From NCBI RefSeq assembly GCF_018885265.1, contig NZ_CP076538.1:496001-560000 (forward strand): 64,000 nt of DNA. The letters are read 5' to 3'. A model generated the notes under the pieces. That model was given only the letters and a program-made list of their open reading frames with translations, made no database searches and was not told the origin of the DNA. Every line of letters begins with the position of its first letter. Position 1 is the first letter of the stretch. The translations under genes and the position numbers were made by a program. Shown one piece after another: positions 35,050-43,608 of the stretch. Source of the stretch: Amycolatopsis aidingensis. Lineage in GTDB: Bacteria; Actinomycetota; Actinomycetes; Mycobacteriales; Pseudonocardiaceae.

Positions 35050-35358
35050 GGGACCCAGGGTACGCGGACGGAGTGTGTCCGCCGTGACGCGTGACGCCGT
35101 TCCGGCGACATCAGGTAACAAAACCAACCCGGGGTCTTGGCGACGGAACCGCGGCCCCCTACAGTCCGTCACATCTCACGAAAACAACACGGCTACCGTG
35201 TGGGCTGAGGTTGATTCGGCCCATTCCGGTGGTCGAATGGCACCGGTGCCGGGGAGGCGCCGGTGGAGGGGCGTGAGCACAGGGAGACCTGCTCGCGGGG
35301 GACGAGGTGATCTTGCCGCCCGTGCGGGAGGTCGCAACAGGTTTAGGGAGCTGGGGGT
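35050..35358. promoter_or_regulatory. divergent ponA2-whiB4 intergenic region with palindromes
   Basis: No gene in these 309 bp. A perfect ACACGG-CTA-CCGTGT inverted repeat (35187-35201) and a GGCACCGGTGCC palindrome (35239-35250) are visible. Either could be a binding site for a regulator of whiB4 or the PBP gene. Confidence 0.35.
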
Positions 35359-35670
35359 ATGGAACCCAACCAGTCGGACTGGCGACTCAGTGCAGCCTGC
35401 CGGGACACCGATCCGGACGGCCTTTTCGTCCGGGGTGCCGAGCAGAACAGGGCCAAGCTGGTGTGCATGGGCTGTCCGGTGCGCACCGAATGCCTGGCCG
35501 AGGCACTGGACAACAGGATCGATTTCGGCGTCTGGGGAGGGATGACCGAACGGGAGCGCCGCGCGCTGCTGCGCAGGCGGCCCGAGGTGGTGAGCTGGTG
35601 GGACCTGCTGGAGTCCGCCAAGCGCGAGTTCGAACCGGCCGAGGACGACCGCACCGCCAGGGTGTCCTGA
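35359..35670 (+). CDS. whiB4: WhiB-family iron-sulfur regulator (WhiB4-like)
   Basis: A 103-residue [4Fe-4S] redox-sensing protein. The four cluster cysteines are Cys14, Cys36, Cys39 and Cys45 (C-X21-C-X2-C-X5-C), followed by the GVWGG turn (57-61) and an Arg-rich DNA-binding tail (RERRALLRRRP). The ATG follows GGGAGCTGGGGGT. Its place between ponA2 and the ArsA-like ATPases is that of M. tuberculosis whiB4, which senses oxygen and nitric oxide. It ends one base from the convergent ATPase stop. Confidence 0.92.
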   Translation: MEPNQSDWRLSAACRDTDPDGLFVRGAEQNRAKLVCMGCPVRTECLAEALDNRIDFGVWGGMTERERRALLRRRPEVVSWWDLLESAKREFEPAEDDRTARVS

Positions 35671-35671
35671 G

Positions 35672-36805
35672 TTAGTGTTCTGAGCCGGACAGTCGCTCGC
35701 CGATATCGCGCAGGCCGTGCAGGTCGTGCACGTCGCTTGGCAGGGCGGGGACGGCGGCCACCGGGACGCCGGGGTGGGCCCTGGTGAACCGGGCGAGCAG
35801 CCGTTTCTCCCGCTCGGCGAGGGCTACCCGGTCGGCGTGCAGCCGCAGTACCGCGGTGGCCAGTGGCGCGTTCTGGCCGCCGCGGTCCAGCGCGTCCGCC
35901 GCCGCGAGGGCGTCGGTGGCGGAGAGCTCGGCCAGCACCGGATGGGTCCGGTTGGCCACCAGGCCGGACAGCGGCATCGACTCCTCGGACAGCCGCTCCA
36001 CGAAGTAACTGGCCTCGCGCAGGGCGTCCGGTTCGGGCGCGGCCACCACCAGGAAAGCCGTGCCCGCCGAGCGCAGCAGCTCAGCGGTCTTGCGGGCCCG
36101 TTCCCGGAAGCCGCCGAACATGGTGTCGAAGGCCTGCATGAACGCCGAGGCGTCGGCGAGCAACTGCCCGCCGAGAATGGTGGACACCGCCTTGGCGAAC
36201 ATGGAGAACCCGGCGCTGACCACCTTGCGCAGGCCCCAGCCGCCCGCCTTGGCGGGCCCGGTGAGCAGCCGGATCATCCGGCCGTCCAGCGCGGTGGACA
36301 GCCGGTTCGGCGCGTCCAGGAAGTCCAGCGCCGAGCGGCTGGGCGGGGTGTCCACGATGATCAGGTCCCAGTCGCCGGTCGCGGCGAGCTGGCCGAGCTT
36401 CTCCATCGCCATGTACTCCTGCGTTCCGGAGAACGAGGTGGAGATGGTCTGGTAGAAGGGATTGGCCAGCAGCTGCTCGGCGCGTTCCGGACCGGCATGC
36501 ACGCGCACCATGTCGTCGAAGGTGCGCCGCATGTCCAGCATCATCGCCCACAGCTCGCCCTTCGGGGTGAACCCCTCGACCGAAACCTTCCGCGGGTGGT
36601 TGCCGAGTTCCCGCAGGCCCAGCGCCTGCGCCAGCCTGCGGGCCGGGTCGATGGTCAGCACCACGGTCTGCCTGCCCCGCTCGGCCGCGCGCAGGGCCAG
36701 CGCCGCCGCCGTGGTGGTCTTGCCGACCCCGCCGGAGCCGCAGCACACGATCACCCTGGTCTGCTGGTCGTCGATCAGTGCGTCCACGTCGAGTCTGTTG
36801 CTCAT
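35672..36805 (-). CDS. ArsA/GET3-like anion-transporting ATPase, second copy
   Basis: A 377-residue P-loop ATPase: Walker [10 protein letters not shown] (near 25), the A' region [13 protein letters not shown] and Walker-type [18 protein letters not shown] (near 150). It has a hydrophobic middle ([13 protein letters not shown]) and a C-terminal helical part. With the next gene it corresponds to the Rv3679-Rv3680 pair, reported to form a heterodimeric ATPase linked to metabolism under stress. There is no ArsB nearby, so arsenite transport is not implied. Confidence 0.9.
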   Translation of the reverse strand: MSNRLDVDALIDDQQTRVIVCCGSGGVGKTTTAAALALRAAERGRQTVVLTIDPARRLAQALGLRELGNHPRKVSVEGFTPKGELWAMMLDMRRTFDDMVRVHAGPERAEQLLANPFYQTISTSFSGTQEYMAMEKLGQLAATGDWDLIIVDTPPSRSALDFLDAPNRLSTALDGRMIRLLTGPAKAGGWGLRKVVSAGFSMFAKAVSTILGGQLLADASAFMQAFDTMFGGFRERARKTAELLRSAGTAFLVVAAPEPDALREASYFVERLSEESMPLSGLVANRTHPVLAELSATDALAAADALDRGGQNAPLATAVLRLHADRVALAEREKRLLARFTRAHPGVPVAAVPALPSDVHDLHGLRDIGERLSGSEH

Positions 36806-36881
36806 GGCTCGACCCCTTGTCGCTGCGCTCCTCGGCCCGTTGGCCGGACCTGCGATGCTCGCGTGTCGTCGCCTTCGCGGC

Positions 36882-37892
36882 TCATTGTTGGCCCACCCCC
36901 TGGTCCACCAGCACATCGGCCAGCTCATAGAGCGCGGCGACGTCCACCCCGTCGGTGATCTCCGGCAGCTCCAGGGTGGGCAGGTCCGCCTCGGCGAGCT
37001 GTTCCCGCGCCCGCTGCTCGGCGGCCACCCGGATGGCGTGCTCGACGGTCTCCTCAACCAGTGCGTCCACTGTGCTCTCCGGCAGGTCCAGCCCGGCCGC
37101 GGTGAGCCCGGTGCGCACCCTGGAGGCGTCCACCCTGCCGTCCGCGGCCGAGGTGACCGAACGGCCCGGCAGCCGCGGCGGCCGTACCCGGTTGACCAGC
37201 ACCGAACCCGGCCGCAGGTCCGCCCCGTCCAGTTCGGACACCGCCTCGACGGTCTCGCGTACCGGCATCTCCTCCAGCAGGGTGACCAGGTGCACCGCGG
37301 TCTCCCCGGAGTGCAGCAGCCGCACCACGCCCTCGGCCTGCCCGCGGATCGGGCCGGTCTTGGCGAGGTCGGTGAGGGCCTTGGTCACGTCAAGGAACTT
37401 GACCACCCGTCCGGTCGGCGGCGCGTCCACCACCACGGCGTCGTAGGCGTACCTGCCGTCGGCGTCGGTACGGCCGACGCATTCCTTGATCTTGCCGGTG
37501 AGCAGCACGTCCCGCAGGCCGGGCGCCAGCGTGGTGGCGAACTCGATCGCCCCCATCCGGCGCAGGGTCCGGCCAGCGAAACCGAGGTTGTAGAACATCT
37601 CGAAGTACTCGAGCAGGGCCGCCTCGACGTCGATGTGCAGCGCCCGCAGCTCCCCGCCGCCGGGCGCGGCCGCGATGCGCTGCTCGGCATAGGGCAGCGG
37701 CTCGGTGTCGAACAGCTGCGCGAAGCCCTGCCTGCCCTCGACCTCGATCAGCAGGACCCGCCTGCCCCCGCTGGCCAGCGCCAGCCCGAGCGCGGCGGCG
37801 AGGGTGGTCTTGCCGGTGCCACCCTTGCCGGTGACGAAATGCAGGCGGGTACGTGCGAGTTCTTCGGTCCAGCCGGCTAGCCCAGAGGTCAC
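36882..37892 (-). CDS. ArsA/GET3-like anion-transporting ATPase, first copy
   Basis: A 336-residue paralogue of the adjacent ATPase, with Walker [11 protein letters not shown] (near 21), [11 protein letters not shown] in the A' region, and [17 protein letters not shown] (near 150). A TAGGCT box lies 6 nt before the GTG start, so the operon transcript is probably leaderless here. The downstream copy begins 76 bp later. Two such proteins likely act as a heterodimer. Confidence 0.9.
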   Translation of the reverse strand: MTSGLAGWTEELARTRLHFVTGKGGTGKTTLAAALGLALASGGRRVLLIEVEGRQGFAQLFDTEPLPYAEQRIAAAPGGGELRALHIDVEAALLEYFEMFYNLGFAGRTLRRMGAIEFATTLAPGLRDVLLTGKIKECVGRTDADGRYAYDAVVVDAPPTGRVVKFLDVTKALTDLAKTGPIRGQAEGVVRLLHSGETAVHLVTLLEEMPVRETVEAVSELDGADLRPGSVLVNRVRPPRLPGRSVTSAADGRVDASRVRTGLTAAGLDLPESTVDALVEETVEHAIRVAAEQRAREQLAEADLPTLELPEITDGVDVAALYELADVLVDQGVGQQ

Positions 37893-37912
37893 CTTCGCAG
37901 CCTAAGTCACAT

Positions 37913-38161
37913 TCAGCTGGCGGCCAGCGCGACGGTGACGGTGATCGCGAGCGCCCCCACGATCACCCAGGTCACCGCCGCGGGCAGGACGGTGAGGGCG
38001 AGCACGGCGAGTATCCCGAGTGCACTGCAGCACATCGCACCGGAAAGGGCCACCTGCCCGCCGCTTCCGGTCCGCTCGCGGACCTTGGCCAGCACGATCA
38101 GCGTGCCGATGATGCCAGCGACACCGAGCAGCGCCGTCGCGATAACCCGCCATGTCTCCAC
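37913..38161 (-). CDS. small membrane protein, two to three TM segments
   Basis: An 82-residue hydrophobic protein with helices near residues 5-25, 38-58 and 60-80 and a short charged loop (KVRERTGSGG). GGAGTGGAG precedes the ATG. It lies 20 bp upstream of the ATPase pair in the same direction, so it may share their transcript, but a separate ATPase promoter is also visible. The function is unknown. Confidence 0.65.
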   Translation of the reverse strand: METWRVIATALLGVAGIIGTLIVLAKVRERTGSGGQVALSGAMCCSALGILAVLALTVLPAAVTWVIVGALAITVTVALAAS

Positions 38162-38201
38162 TCCGTCAACCTAGCTCGGCGGCCACCTTCCCAACCAGCG
38201 C

Positions 38202-39158
38202 CTAGCGGACCGCTCCCAGCGGGGTGCCCAGGACGCACGGCACCGGTTCGGGATGTGCCGGGTCCAGCGCGTTCAGCACATGCCCCGCGGCGACCGGGTC
38301 GGCCGCGACCGCCGCGTGCTCGGCGAAGTCCAGCCCGCACTCCTCCTGTAGCACCACGTTGCGCACGTTCGGCGCCTCGGCGATGCCGCTGGTGTAGGGG
38401 ACGACCGCCTCGTCGTAGCGGGTGACGATGTTGGTGTACTGCACTCCGGGCGCGAAGATGCCCTTGGCGTGCAGCTTCTTCAGGTAGTCCGAGCCCTGAA
38501 GGAACTGCCTGCAGGAGCCGCAGACCGGATCGAGCACCCCGTCCACCACCTTGTCCAGCCCGAACAGCTTGGCGTGCTGGTACAGGGTGGACAGGCCGAG
38601 CAGGGTGGTGCCCTGCCACAGCGGGGTCAGGCTCACGTACTTGTCTACTTTGGACTCTCCGCCGAGGAAGCGGACGTAGTAGCTCGGCATCAGGGTGCCT
38701 TCGGAATGGCCGAGTATGTCCACTGTGGCCGCACCGGTGCTGGCCAGCACCCGGTCCACGAAGGTGGCCAGTTCCTCGGCGCTGCGTTCCATCGGCAGCA
38801 GCCCGCCCGGCTGGTACACCGGCAGCGGGTCGCCGGGCACGCCATAGGTCAGCGAGAAGACGCAGTAGCCCTCGTTGGCCAGCAGTGGGCTGAAGGTCTG
38901 CCAGTTCACCGTCTGGTTGGCACCGAGGCCGTGCACCAGCACCACCGGGTTCGGATGCCGCTGGCTGGGTTCGCAGTCCCAGTCGTTGGCGCCCGGCGGC
39001 GGGCTGTTCGGCGCGGCGAGCTGCGCGGGGACGGCGGCCGCGAGGCTCCACGGGACCGGGAGCTGTTCCTCCTCCGCCTGCGCCACGGCCGGGGTGACCA
39101 GGGCGGCCAGGGTGACGGCGAGCAGAAGGGACGCCAGCGAGGACAACACTGTCCGCAT
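38202..39158 (-). CDS. secreted triacylglycerol lipase/esterase
   Basis: A 318-residue exported hydrolase: signal peptide cut near residue 28 (AVAQA), then HPNPVVLVHGLGANQ (oxyanion region), the nucleophile elbow GHSEGT (near 150) and conserved late His in FAEHAAV. Three to four cysteines (62, 95, and a CGSC pair near 205) suggest disulfides. It belongs to the class 2 lipase family of actinobacteria. A long hairpin covers its ribosome site. The next gene upstream is a paralogue of it. Confidence 0.88.
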   Translation of the reverse strand: MRTVLSSLASLLLAVTLAALVTPAVAQAEEEQLPVPWSLAAAVPAQLAAPNSPPPGANDWDCEPSQRHPNPVVLVHGLGANQTVNWQTFSPLLANEGYCVFSLTYGVPGDPLPVYQPGGLLPMERSAEELATFVDRVLASTGAATVDILGHSEGTLMPSYYVRFLGGESKVDKYVSLTPLWQGTTLLGLSTLYQHAKLFGLDKVVDGVLDPVCGSCRQFLQGSDYLKKLHAKGIFAPGVQYTNIVTRYDEAVVPYTSGIAEAPNVRNVVLQEECGLDFAEHAAVAADPVAAGHVLNALDPAHPEPVPCVLGTPLGAVR

Positions 39159-39163
39159 ACGAA

Positions 39164-39193
39164 CTCCTTACCTACTGAGTAGTAGGCAAGGAG
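39164..39193 (-). promoter_or_regulatory. hairpin/operator over the lipase ribosome site
   Basis: On the lipase mRNA strand CTCCTTGCCTACT and AGTAGGTAAGGAG pair (12 of 13) around ACTC. The 3' arm ends with AAGGAG, the ribosome site, five bases before the ATG at 39158. It can be an RNA stem that blocks translation, or a TetR-type DNA palindrome; the sequence alone does not decide. Confidence 0.6.
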
Positions 39194-39224
39194 TGAAACA
39201 CAGTCGCGGCGGGTGGGATATGCC

Positions 39225-40106
39225 TCATCCGGACGGTTTCACCGGCTGCATCGGCACGCAGGGGACCGGTTCGGCGTTCGCCGGGTCCAGTGCGTTCAGC
39301 ACGTGGCCGATGGCGTTCGGGTCGACCACGATGCCGACGTGGTTGACCTTGTCGGCTGGGCAGCCGTCCTGCAGCACGATGTTGGTGACGTTGGGACCCT
39401 CGCCGAGCCCGGTGGTGTACGGCACGGCGATCTCGTCGTACTTGGTGACGATGTTGGTGTAGGTGATCTCCGGCAGGAAGATCCCGCCCTCGCGCAGGGT
39501 GCGCAGGGTGGGGGAGCCGGTGAGCAACTGGGTGCACGCCCTGCAGTCGGTGAGCAGCCCGCTGACCCAGCCGAGGCCGAGCGTGCGGAGCAGGCCGTAG
39601 AGGTTGGCGAGGCCCGCGACGTTCGTGCCGTTCCACCCTGGCGCGAGGCTCACGTACTTGTCGATCTTGTCCCGGCCTTCCAGCAGCTTGGCGTAGTAGG
39701 TCGGCACGATCGTGCCCTGCGAGTACCCCACGATGTCCACCTGCCGTGCCCCGGTGGCCGACCTGACCCTGGCGATGAACTCGGCGAGTTCGGCCGCGCT
39801 GTACTCGATCGGCATCAGGCCGCCGACCACCTCGTCCACCACCGGGGCGCCCGGCAGGACCCCGTAGGTCAGGGCGAACGCGCAGTAGCCCTCGCGGACC
39901 AGCTCCGGGCCCAGGGCGCGCCAGGTGGTGTCCTTGTTGTCCCTGGTGCCGTGCACCAGTACCACCGGGTTCGGGTGGTCCGCGCCGGGCTCGCAGGACC
40001 AGTCGTTGAACCCACCGCGCTCCTCGGCCGAGCCCGACCCGGGGAACAGGGTGCTGAGCAGGGCGGTCAGGACGGCGATGGTGCACGCTCGGCGCGCTCG
40101 GCGCAT
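39225..40106 (-). CDS. secreted triacylglycerol lipase/esterase, paralogue
   Basis: A 293-residue exported hydrolase parallel to its neighbour: signal peptide cut near 27, HPNPVVLVHGTRDNKDTTW, nucleophile elbow GYSQGT (near 135), YVSLAPGWNGTN, CRAC pair (near 190), ITYTNIVTKYDEIAVPYTTG and a late NHVGIV histidine. The shared blocks show tandem duplication. GGGGGT precedes the ATG. The two likely work on different lipid or ester substrates in the cell envelope or outside. Confidence 0.88.
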   Translation of the reverse strand: MRRARRACTIAVLTALLSTLFPGSGSAEERGGFNDWSCEPGADHPNPVVLVHGTRDNKDTTWRALGPELVREGYCAFALTYGVLPGAPVVDEVVGGLMPIEYSAAELAEFIARVRSATGARQVDIVGYSQGTIVPTYYAKLLEGRDKIDKYVSLAPGWNGTNVAGLANLYGLLRTLGLGWVSGLLTDCRACTQLLTGSPTLRTLREGGIFLPEITYTNIVTKYDEIAVPYTTGLGEGPNVTNIVLQDGCPADKVNHVGIVVDPNAIGHVLNALDPANAEPVPCVPMQPVKPSG

Positions 40107-40227
40107 GAGTTACCCCCGGGTGTTTCGGACGAACGACTCCTCCTTCGACATTCGGGCACCGGGAGCCTGAGGCTGAGGCCACAACCGAGTGGACTCCGCG
40201 CTCACCCTGCTACTCCGGGTAACTGCT

Positions 40228-40274
40228 TGTGAGTGGCCCGTCCCTGCGGATTTCGCAGGGACGGGCCACTCACA
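40228..40274. repeat. 21-bp hairpin with GTGAGTGGCCCGTCC arms
   Basis: TGTGAGTGGCCCGTCCCTGC... and its complement form a 21-bp stem with a 5-nt GATTT loop. It sits between two divergent genes, so it is not an ordinary terminator. The arm core GAGTGGCCCGTCC recurs at 8791-8803 and a variant GAGTGGTCCGCGCGG (reverse) at 56329-56345, hinting at a dispersed repeat. Confidence 0.6.
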
Positions 40275-40329
40275 GCAGTGGGGGACTGGTGCACGGGTGC
40301 CGGTTGGCAGCCCCGCTACGCTCGGGCCC

Positions 40330-40497
40330 ATGAGTGCCACCACATGGGAGTACGCCACCGTCCCGTTGCTGATCCACGCCACCAAGCAGATCCTCGACCA
40401 ATGGGGTGAGGACGGCTGGGAGCTGGTGACGGTGCTGCCCAATCCGAGCGGCGAGCAGCACGTCGCCTACCTGAAGCGTCCGAAGGGTGATTCATGA
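40330..40497 (+). CDS. small DUF4177-like protein
   Basis: A 55-residue protein (WEYATVPLLIHATKQILDQWG, then DGWELVTVLPN and VAYLKRP) with the DUF4177 pattern of a strand, a helix and two strands. TACGCT lies 7 nt before the ATG, so it is leaderless; a longer frame upstream would run through the hairpin. It overlaps the RidA start by four bases. The position matches Rv3678A of M. tuberculosis. Function unknown. Confidence 0.8.
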   Translation: MSATTWEYATVPLLIHATKQILDQWGEDGWELVTVLPNPSGEQHVAYLKRPKGDS

Positions 40498-40949
40498 GCT
40501 GGAGCGCCAGGCTCGCCGAGCTCGGCATTGAGCTGCCCGCGGTGGCCCCACCGGTGGCCGCCTACGTCCCCGCGGTCCGCAGTGGCTCGCAGGTGCTGAC
40601 CTCGGGCCAGCTGCCGTTCGTCGGCGGCGCGCTCCCGGCCACCGGGAAGGTCGGCGGCGAGGTGAGCCCGGAGGAGGCCAAGCAGCACGCGCGCACCGCG
40701 ATGCTGAACGCGCTGGCCGCGGTGCACGACCTGGTCGGCATCGACTCCGTGACGCGGGTGGTCAAGGTCGTCGGCTACGTGGCTTCGGCGGAGGGGTTCA
40801 CCGGTCAGCCCGCCGTGATCAACGGCGCGTCCGAGCTGCTCGGCGAGGTCTTCGGGGACGCGGGCACGCACGCCCGGTCCGCGGTGGGGGTAGCGGAGTT
40901 GCCGCTCGGCACTCCGGTCGAGCTCGAACTGGTTGTCGAGGTGGCGTAA
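40494..40949 (+). CDS. RidA-family protein
   Basis: A 151-residue RidA/YjgF-like protein; the family hydrolyses reactive enamine/imine intermediates such as 2-aminoacrylate. The trimer-fold motifs are VLTSGQLPFVGG (near 35), a MLNALAAVHDLVG stretch and HARSAVGVAELPLGTPVELE at the C-terminus with the conserved Arg. It corresponds to Rv3678c. It overlaps neighbours on both sides (ATGA and TAATG), so translation is coupled. Confidence 0.9.
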   Translation: MSWSARLAELGIELPAVAPPVAAYVPAVRSGSQVLTSGQLPFVGGALPATGKVGGEVSPEEAKQHARTAMLNALAAVHDLVGIDSVTRVVKVVGYVASAEGFTGQPAVINGASELLGEVFGDAGTHARSAVGVAELPLGTPVELELVVEVA

Positions 40950-41587
40950 TGGATCCGGATATCGAACAGTCCTGTCACGAACTGCTGCTGCGCCTTGCCG
41001 GGCGGCTACCCGATCAGGTGTTGTGGCGGTTCCGCGACTGGCTCGGCGAGGGCGCGATGGGAACGCTCGCGCGGACGCTCCCGAAGTCTTTGCTAAAGCA
41101 CAATGTTGACTTGGAGCAGCCGGAGTATCGCCTGCTCGTGGCCGGGGTCATCCCGCACGGGGCCGATTGGCACCAGGTCAGTTCCACGCTCGGGGTGGAC
41201 GACGTCACCGAGAACCGGTACACATTCACCTCGGGTGCACCCGATTGGGTGAACTCGGTCGACTCGGTGTCCATGCTGGTGCACGCAACGTTGCGAGGCC
41301 GGCCGGATGTCGGCGAGGTGCGGGAAAGCTGGCGGCACGGCGGTGCCACGGAGGGTGCCGGCGAGCGCGAGCCGAAGCGGGTGCTGCTGGTCACCGCGTT
41401 GTCCGGAGTGACGCGGCTGACCGGGGAACTGCAGCGGGTGCTGCGCGTGCTCGGCGACGAGGCACCCAGCGTCGAGGTGCTGCCGCAGCGGCTCGAGCTG
41501 CCGGACTATCACCGCGCCGCGCTGGCCGACTCGCGGCTCGTGTGCGTGGGAGCCGTGGAAACCGGGCACAGACTCGTCCCGGCGTAG
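40949..41587 (+). CDS. hypothetical protein, paralogue of the next gene
   Basis: A 212-residue soluble protein. The N-terminal HELLLRLAGRLPDQVLW, then WLGEG and LLVAGVIP, corresponds to LHNLLLALAGRLDDSAL and LIAGRIP in the next gene, so the two are paralogues. The C-terminal half has VLLVTALSGVTRLTGELQRVLRVLG and VEVLP, an alpha/beta pattern. TAATG overlap links it to ridA. There is no recognised domain or catalytic motif. Confidence 0.75.
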   Translation: MDPDIEQSCHELLLRLAGRLPDQVLWRFRDWLGEGAMGTLARTLPKSLLKHNVDLEQPEYRLLVAGVIPHGADWHQVSSTLGVDDVTENRYTFTSGAPDWVNSVDSVSMLVHATLRGRPDVGEVRESWRHGGATEGAGEREPKRVLLVTALSGVTRLTGELQRVLRVLGDEAPSVEVLPQRLELPDYHRAALADSRLVCVGAVETGHRLVPA

Positions 41588-41629
41588 AGCCCGTCGCTCC
41601 TCCAGCGGCGGGCTGGAGGGAGTTAGGCC

Positions 41630-42754
41630 ATGGCGGAGGTCCACGACGGCCCGGCCGGCGACGGTCTCGCCGTGCCGTTGCGGCTGCACAACCTGCTACT
41701 GGCACTGGCGGGCAGGCTGGACGACAGCGCCCTTTCCGAGGCACGCGAGCTGGTGGCTCGTTCGCATCTGGACGAGGCCGCCGAGCTCGCCGCCGGCACG
41801 TTGATCGCGGGCCGGATCCCGATGGCCGGGTCCGAGCAGCGCGAGCTGGCCCTGGTGCTGGAGATGAGCAGGTCGGACCCGACGCTGGTGGATCACGTAC
41901 TCATCGACGAGGCCCATACCCCGCAGCCGCACCGGTTCACCGGGGAGAACGAGCCCGAGCGCGGGGTGGCCGAGGCACTGGAGAAGACCCTGCGGGTGCT
42001 GCCGGACCTGCGTTCGGTGCACGCCGTCTGGCGCAACACCCCGGCAGGCAGCGTGCCGGGGCCGTTGCCGCAGCGGGTGGTGCTGGTGGAGATCGGCCCG
42101 GAGGCACACCCACCCGCGGTGGCCTACCGGGTGGACGCCGCCCTGCGCCGCGCGGGCCTGCCCTCGGTGGTCGAGGTGACCGGCCCGTGGGCGGAGCGGT
42201 TCGGTTATCACGAGAGTGCCTACGGCTCGGCGAACGCGGTGTGGCTCGCGTCCTCCGCCGGTTCCGGCGGTCAGTCCTCCGGCGACCAGCGGCCGAAGAA
42301 GCGCAACCGGCACGTCTCCCCGGTTGCCGAGACGCCTGCCGAACCCGCGCGAGCCAGTGCGGTCGCCACGAGCGAGCAACCGGAGGAGTCCCCGGCGCCG
42401 AACCCGCTCGCCGTCCCGCCTGCCAGGCAGGAGGACCAGGAGGGTGTGGCCAGTACGACCGACATGAGCTCGGCGGAGGTGGCCCAGCTACGGGCTGCGC
42501 TGGCCGAGGACCATGAGACCGGCAGGGCGATCGCCGAGGGGCGGACGCGTTCCGAGGACGTCGTCGAGCTGCCCGAGCTGGACCTTGACGACCCGCAGCT
42601 GAGCGAGCGCGATCGCGAACTGCTGCGCGAGTTGCACGCCGAGCTCGCCGAGCGGGAGCGAGCCGAGGCCGCCAAGGGCAGGCCGAACAACGGCGCCAAG
42701 CGCGGTACCGAGCCACCGGCGCGGGGCTGGGCGGACGGTTTTTCCGGCGGGTGA
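41630..42754 (+). CDS. hypothetical protein, paralogue with long disordered C-terminus
   Basis: A 374-residue protein. Residues 15-225 resemble the previous gene (LLLALAGRLDDSAL, AAGTLIAGRIPM, RVVLVEIGPEAHPPAVAYRVDAALRRAG). Residues 230-300 are Pro/Ala/Ser/Glu-rich and probably disordered, and residues 305-355 form an acidic coiled-coil-like helix (ELDLDDPQLSERDRELLREL). The product is cytoplasmic. It is 42 bp after its paralogue. Not in the M. tuberculosis counterpart of this block. Confidence 0.75.
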   Translation: MAEVHDGPAGDGLAVPLRLHNLLLALAGRLDDSALSEARELVARSHLDEAAELAAGTLIAGRIPMAGSEQRELALVLEMSRSDPTLVDHVLIDEAHTPQPHRFTGENEPERGVAEALEKTLRVLPDLRSVHAVWRNTPAGSVPGPLPQRVVLVEIGPEAHPPAVAYRVDAALRRAGLPSVVEVTGPWAERFGYHESAYGSANAVWLASSAGSGGQSSGDQRPKKRNRHVSPVAETPAEPARASAVATSEQPEESPAPNPLAVPPARQEDQEGVASTTDMSSAEVAQLRAALAEDHETGRAIAEGRTRSEDVVELPELDLDDPQLSERDRELLRELHAELAERERAEAAKGRPNNGAKRGTEPPARGWADGFSGG

Positions 42755-42807
42755 CGTGACGAGCGTCTCCCCCGGCGCGGGCATACCGGCGGCGTATGTT
42801 GCGGGGT

Positions 42808-43608
42808 GTGCGGCAACCGGATGATCTCAGCTTCGACGCGTCCCTGCTCAGCGATCCGCCGGAGACCCCGGCCGCGCCCAAGGACGCGGCCACGGTGATC
42901 CTGCTGCGGGACACCCCGCACGGGATGGAGGTGTTCCTGCAGCGCAGGGTCGCCGGGATGGCTTTCGCGGGCGGGATGACCGTGTTTCCCGGTGGTGGGG
43001 TGGACGAGCGCGACGCGGACGCCTCGGTGCGCTGGGCCGGGCCGCCGCCCGCGCGCTGGGCGGAATGGTTCGGCTGCCAGGAGCCGCTGGCGCGGTCGCT
43101 GGTCTGCGCCGCCGTGCGGGAGACCTTCGAGGAGTCCGGGGTCCTGCTCGCCGGCAGCCCCACCGAGGTGATCACCGATACCGCCCGGCACGCCCCGGCC
43201 AGGGACGCGCTGGTCTCCAGGGAGCTTTCGCTGGCCGCCTTCCTCGACCAGGCCGGCCTCACCCTGCGCGCCGACCTGTTGCGCCCGTGGTCGAACTGGG
43301 TGACGCCCGCCTCGGAGCCGCGGCGCTACGACACCCGGTTCTTCGTCGCGGCGCTGCCCCCGGGGCAGCGGGCCGACGGCGCCACCACGGAGGCGGAGAG
43401 TTCGGGCTGGTGGCGGCCGGAGGAGGCGCTGGCCGACGCCCGTGCGGGGCGCAGCGGCCTGATGCCGCCGACCATGAGCACCCTGGCCGAGCTCGGCGAG
43501 TTCGCCGACACGGCGGCCGTGCTCGCGGCGCCCCGGTCCATCGAGAAGATCATCCCGAACCTGGTCAGGGACGGGGACAAGGTGCGAGTGGTATGGGAGC
43601 AGGCGTGA
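42808..43608 (+). CDS. NUDIX hydrolase
   Basis: A 266-residue NUDIX-family protein. The N-terminal strand VILLRDTPHGMEVFLQRRVAGMAF leads to FPGGGVDERDAD, and the NUDIX helix reads AAVRETFEESGVLL (near 100), a REtxEExGv core set far from the Gly by an insertion of about 45 residues. I use GTG 42808 because TATGTT lies exactly 7 nt upstream; an ATG 12 nt earlier would fall in that box. It overlaps the next gene by GTGA. Confidence 0.85.
   Translation: MRQPDDLSFDASLLSDPPETPAAPKDAATVILLRDTPHGMEVFLQRRVAGMAFAGGMTVFPGGGVDERDADASVRWAGPPPARWAEWFGCQEPLARSLVCAAVRETFEESGVLLAGSPTEVITDTARHAPARDALVSRELSLAAFLDQAGLTLRADLLRPWSNWVTPASEPRRYDTRFFVAALPPGQRADGATTEAESSGWWRPEEALADARAGRSGLMPPTMSTLAELGEFADTAAVLAAPRSIEKIIPNLVRDGDKVRVVWEQA

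Noticed and set aside
35672..37892. Arsenic resistance operon
   Set aside because: The two ATPases resemble ArsA, but no ArsB, ArsC or ArsR is nearby and the position matches the stress-related mycobacterial pair.
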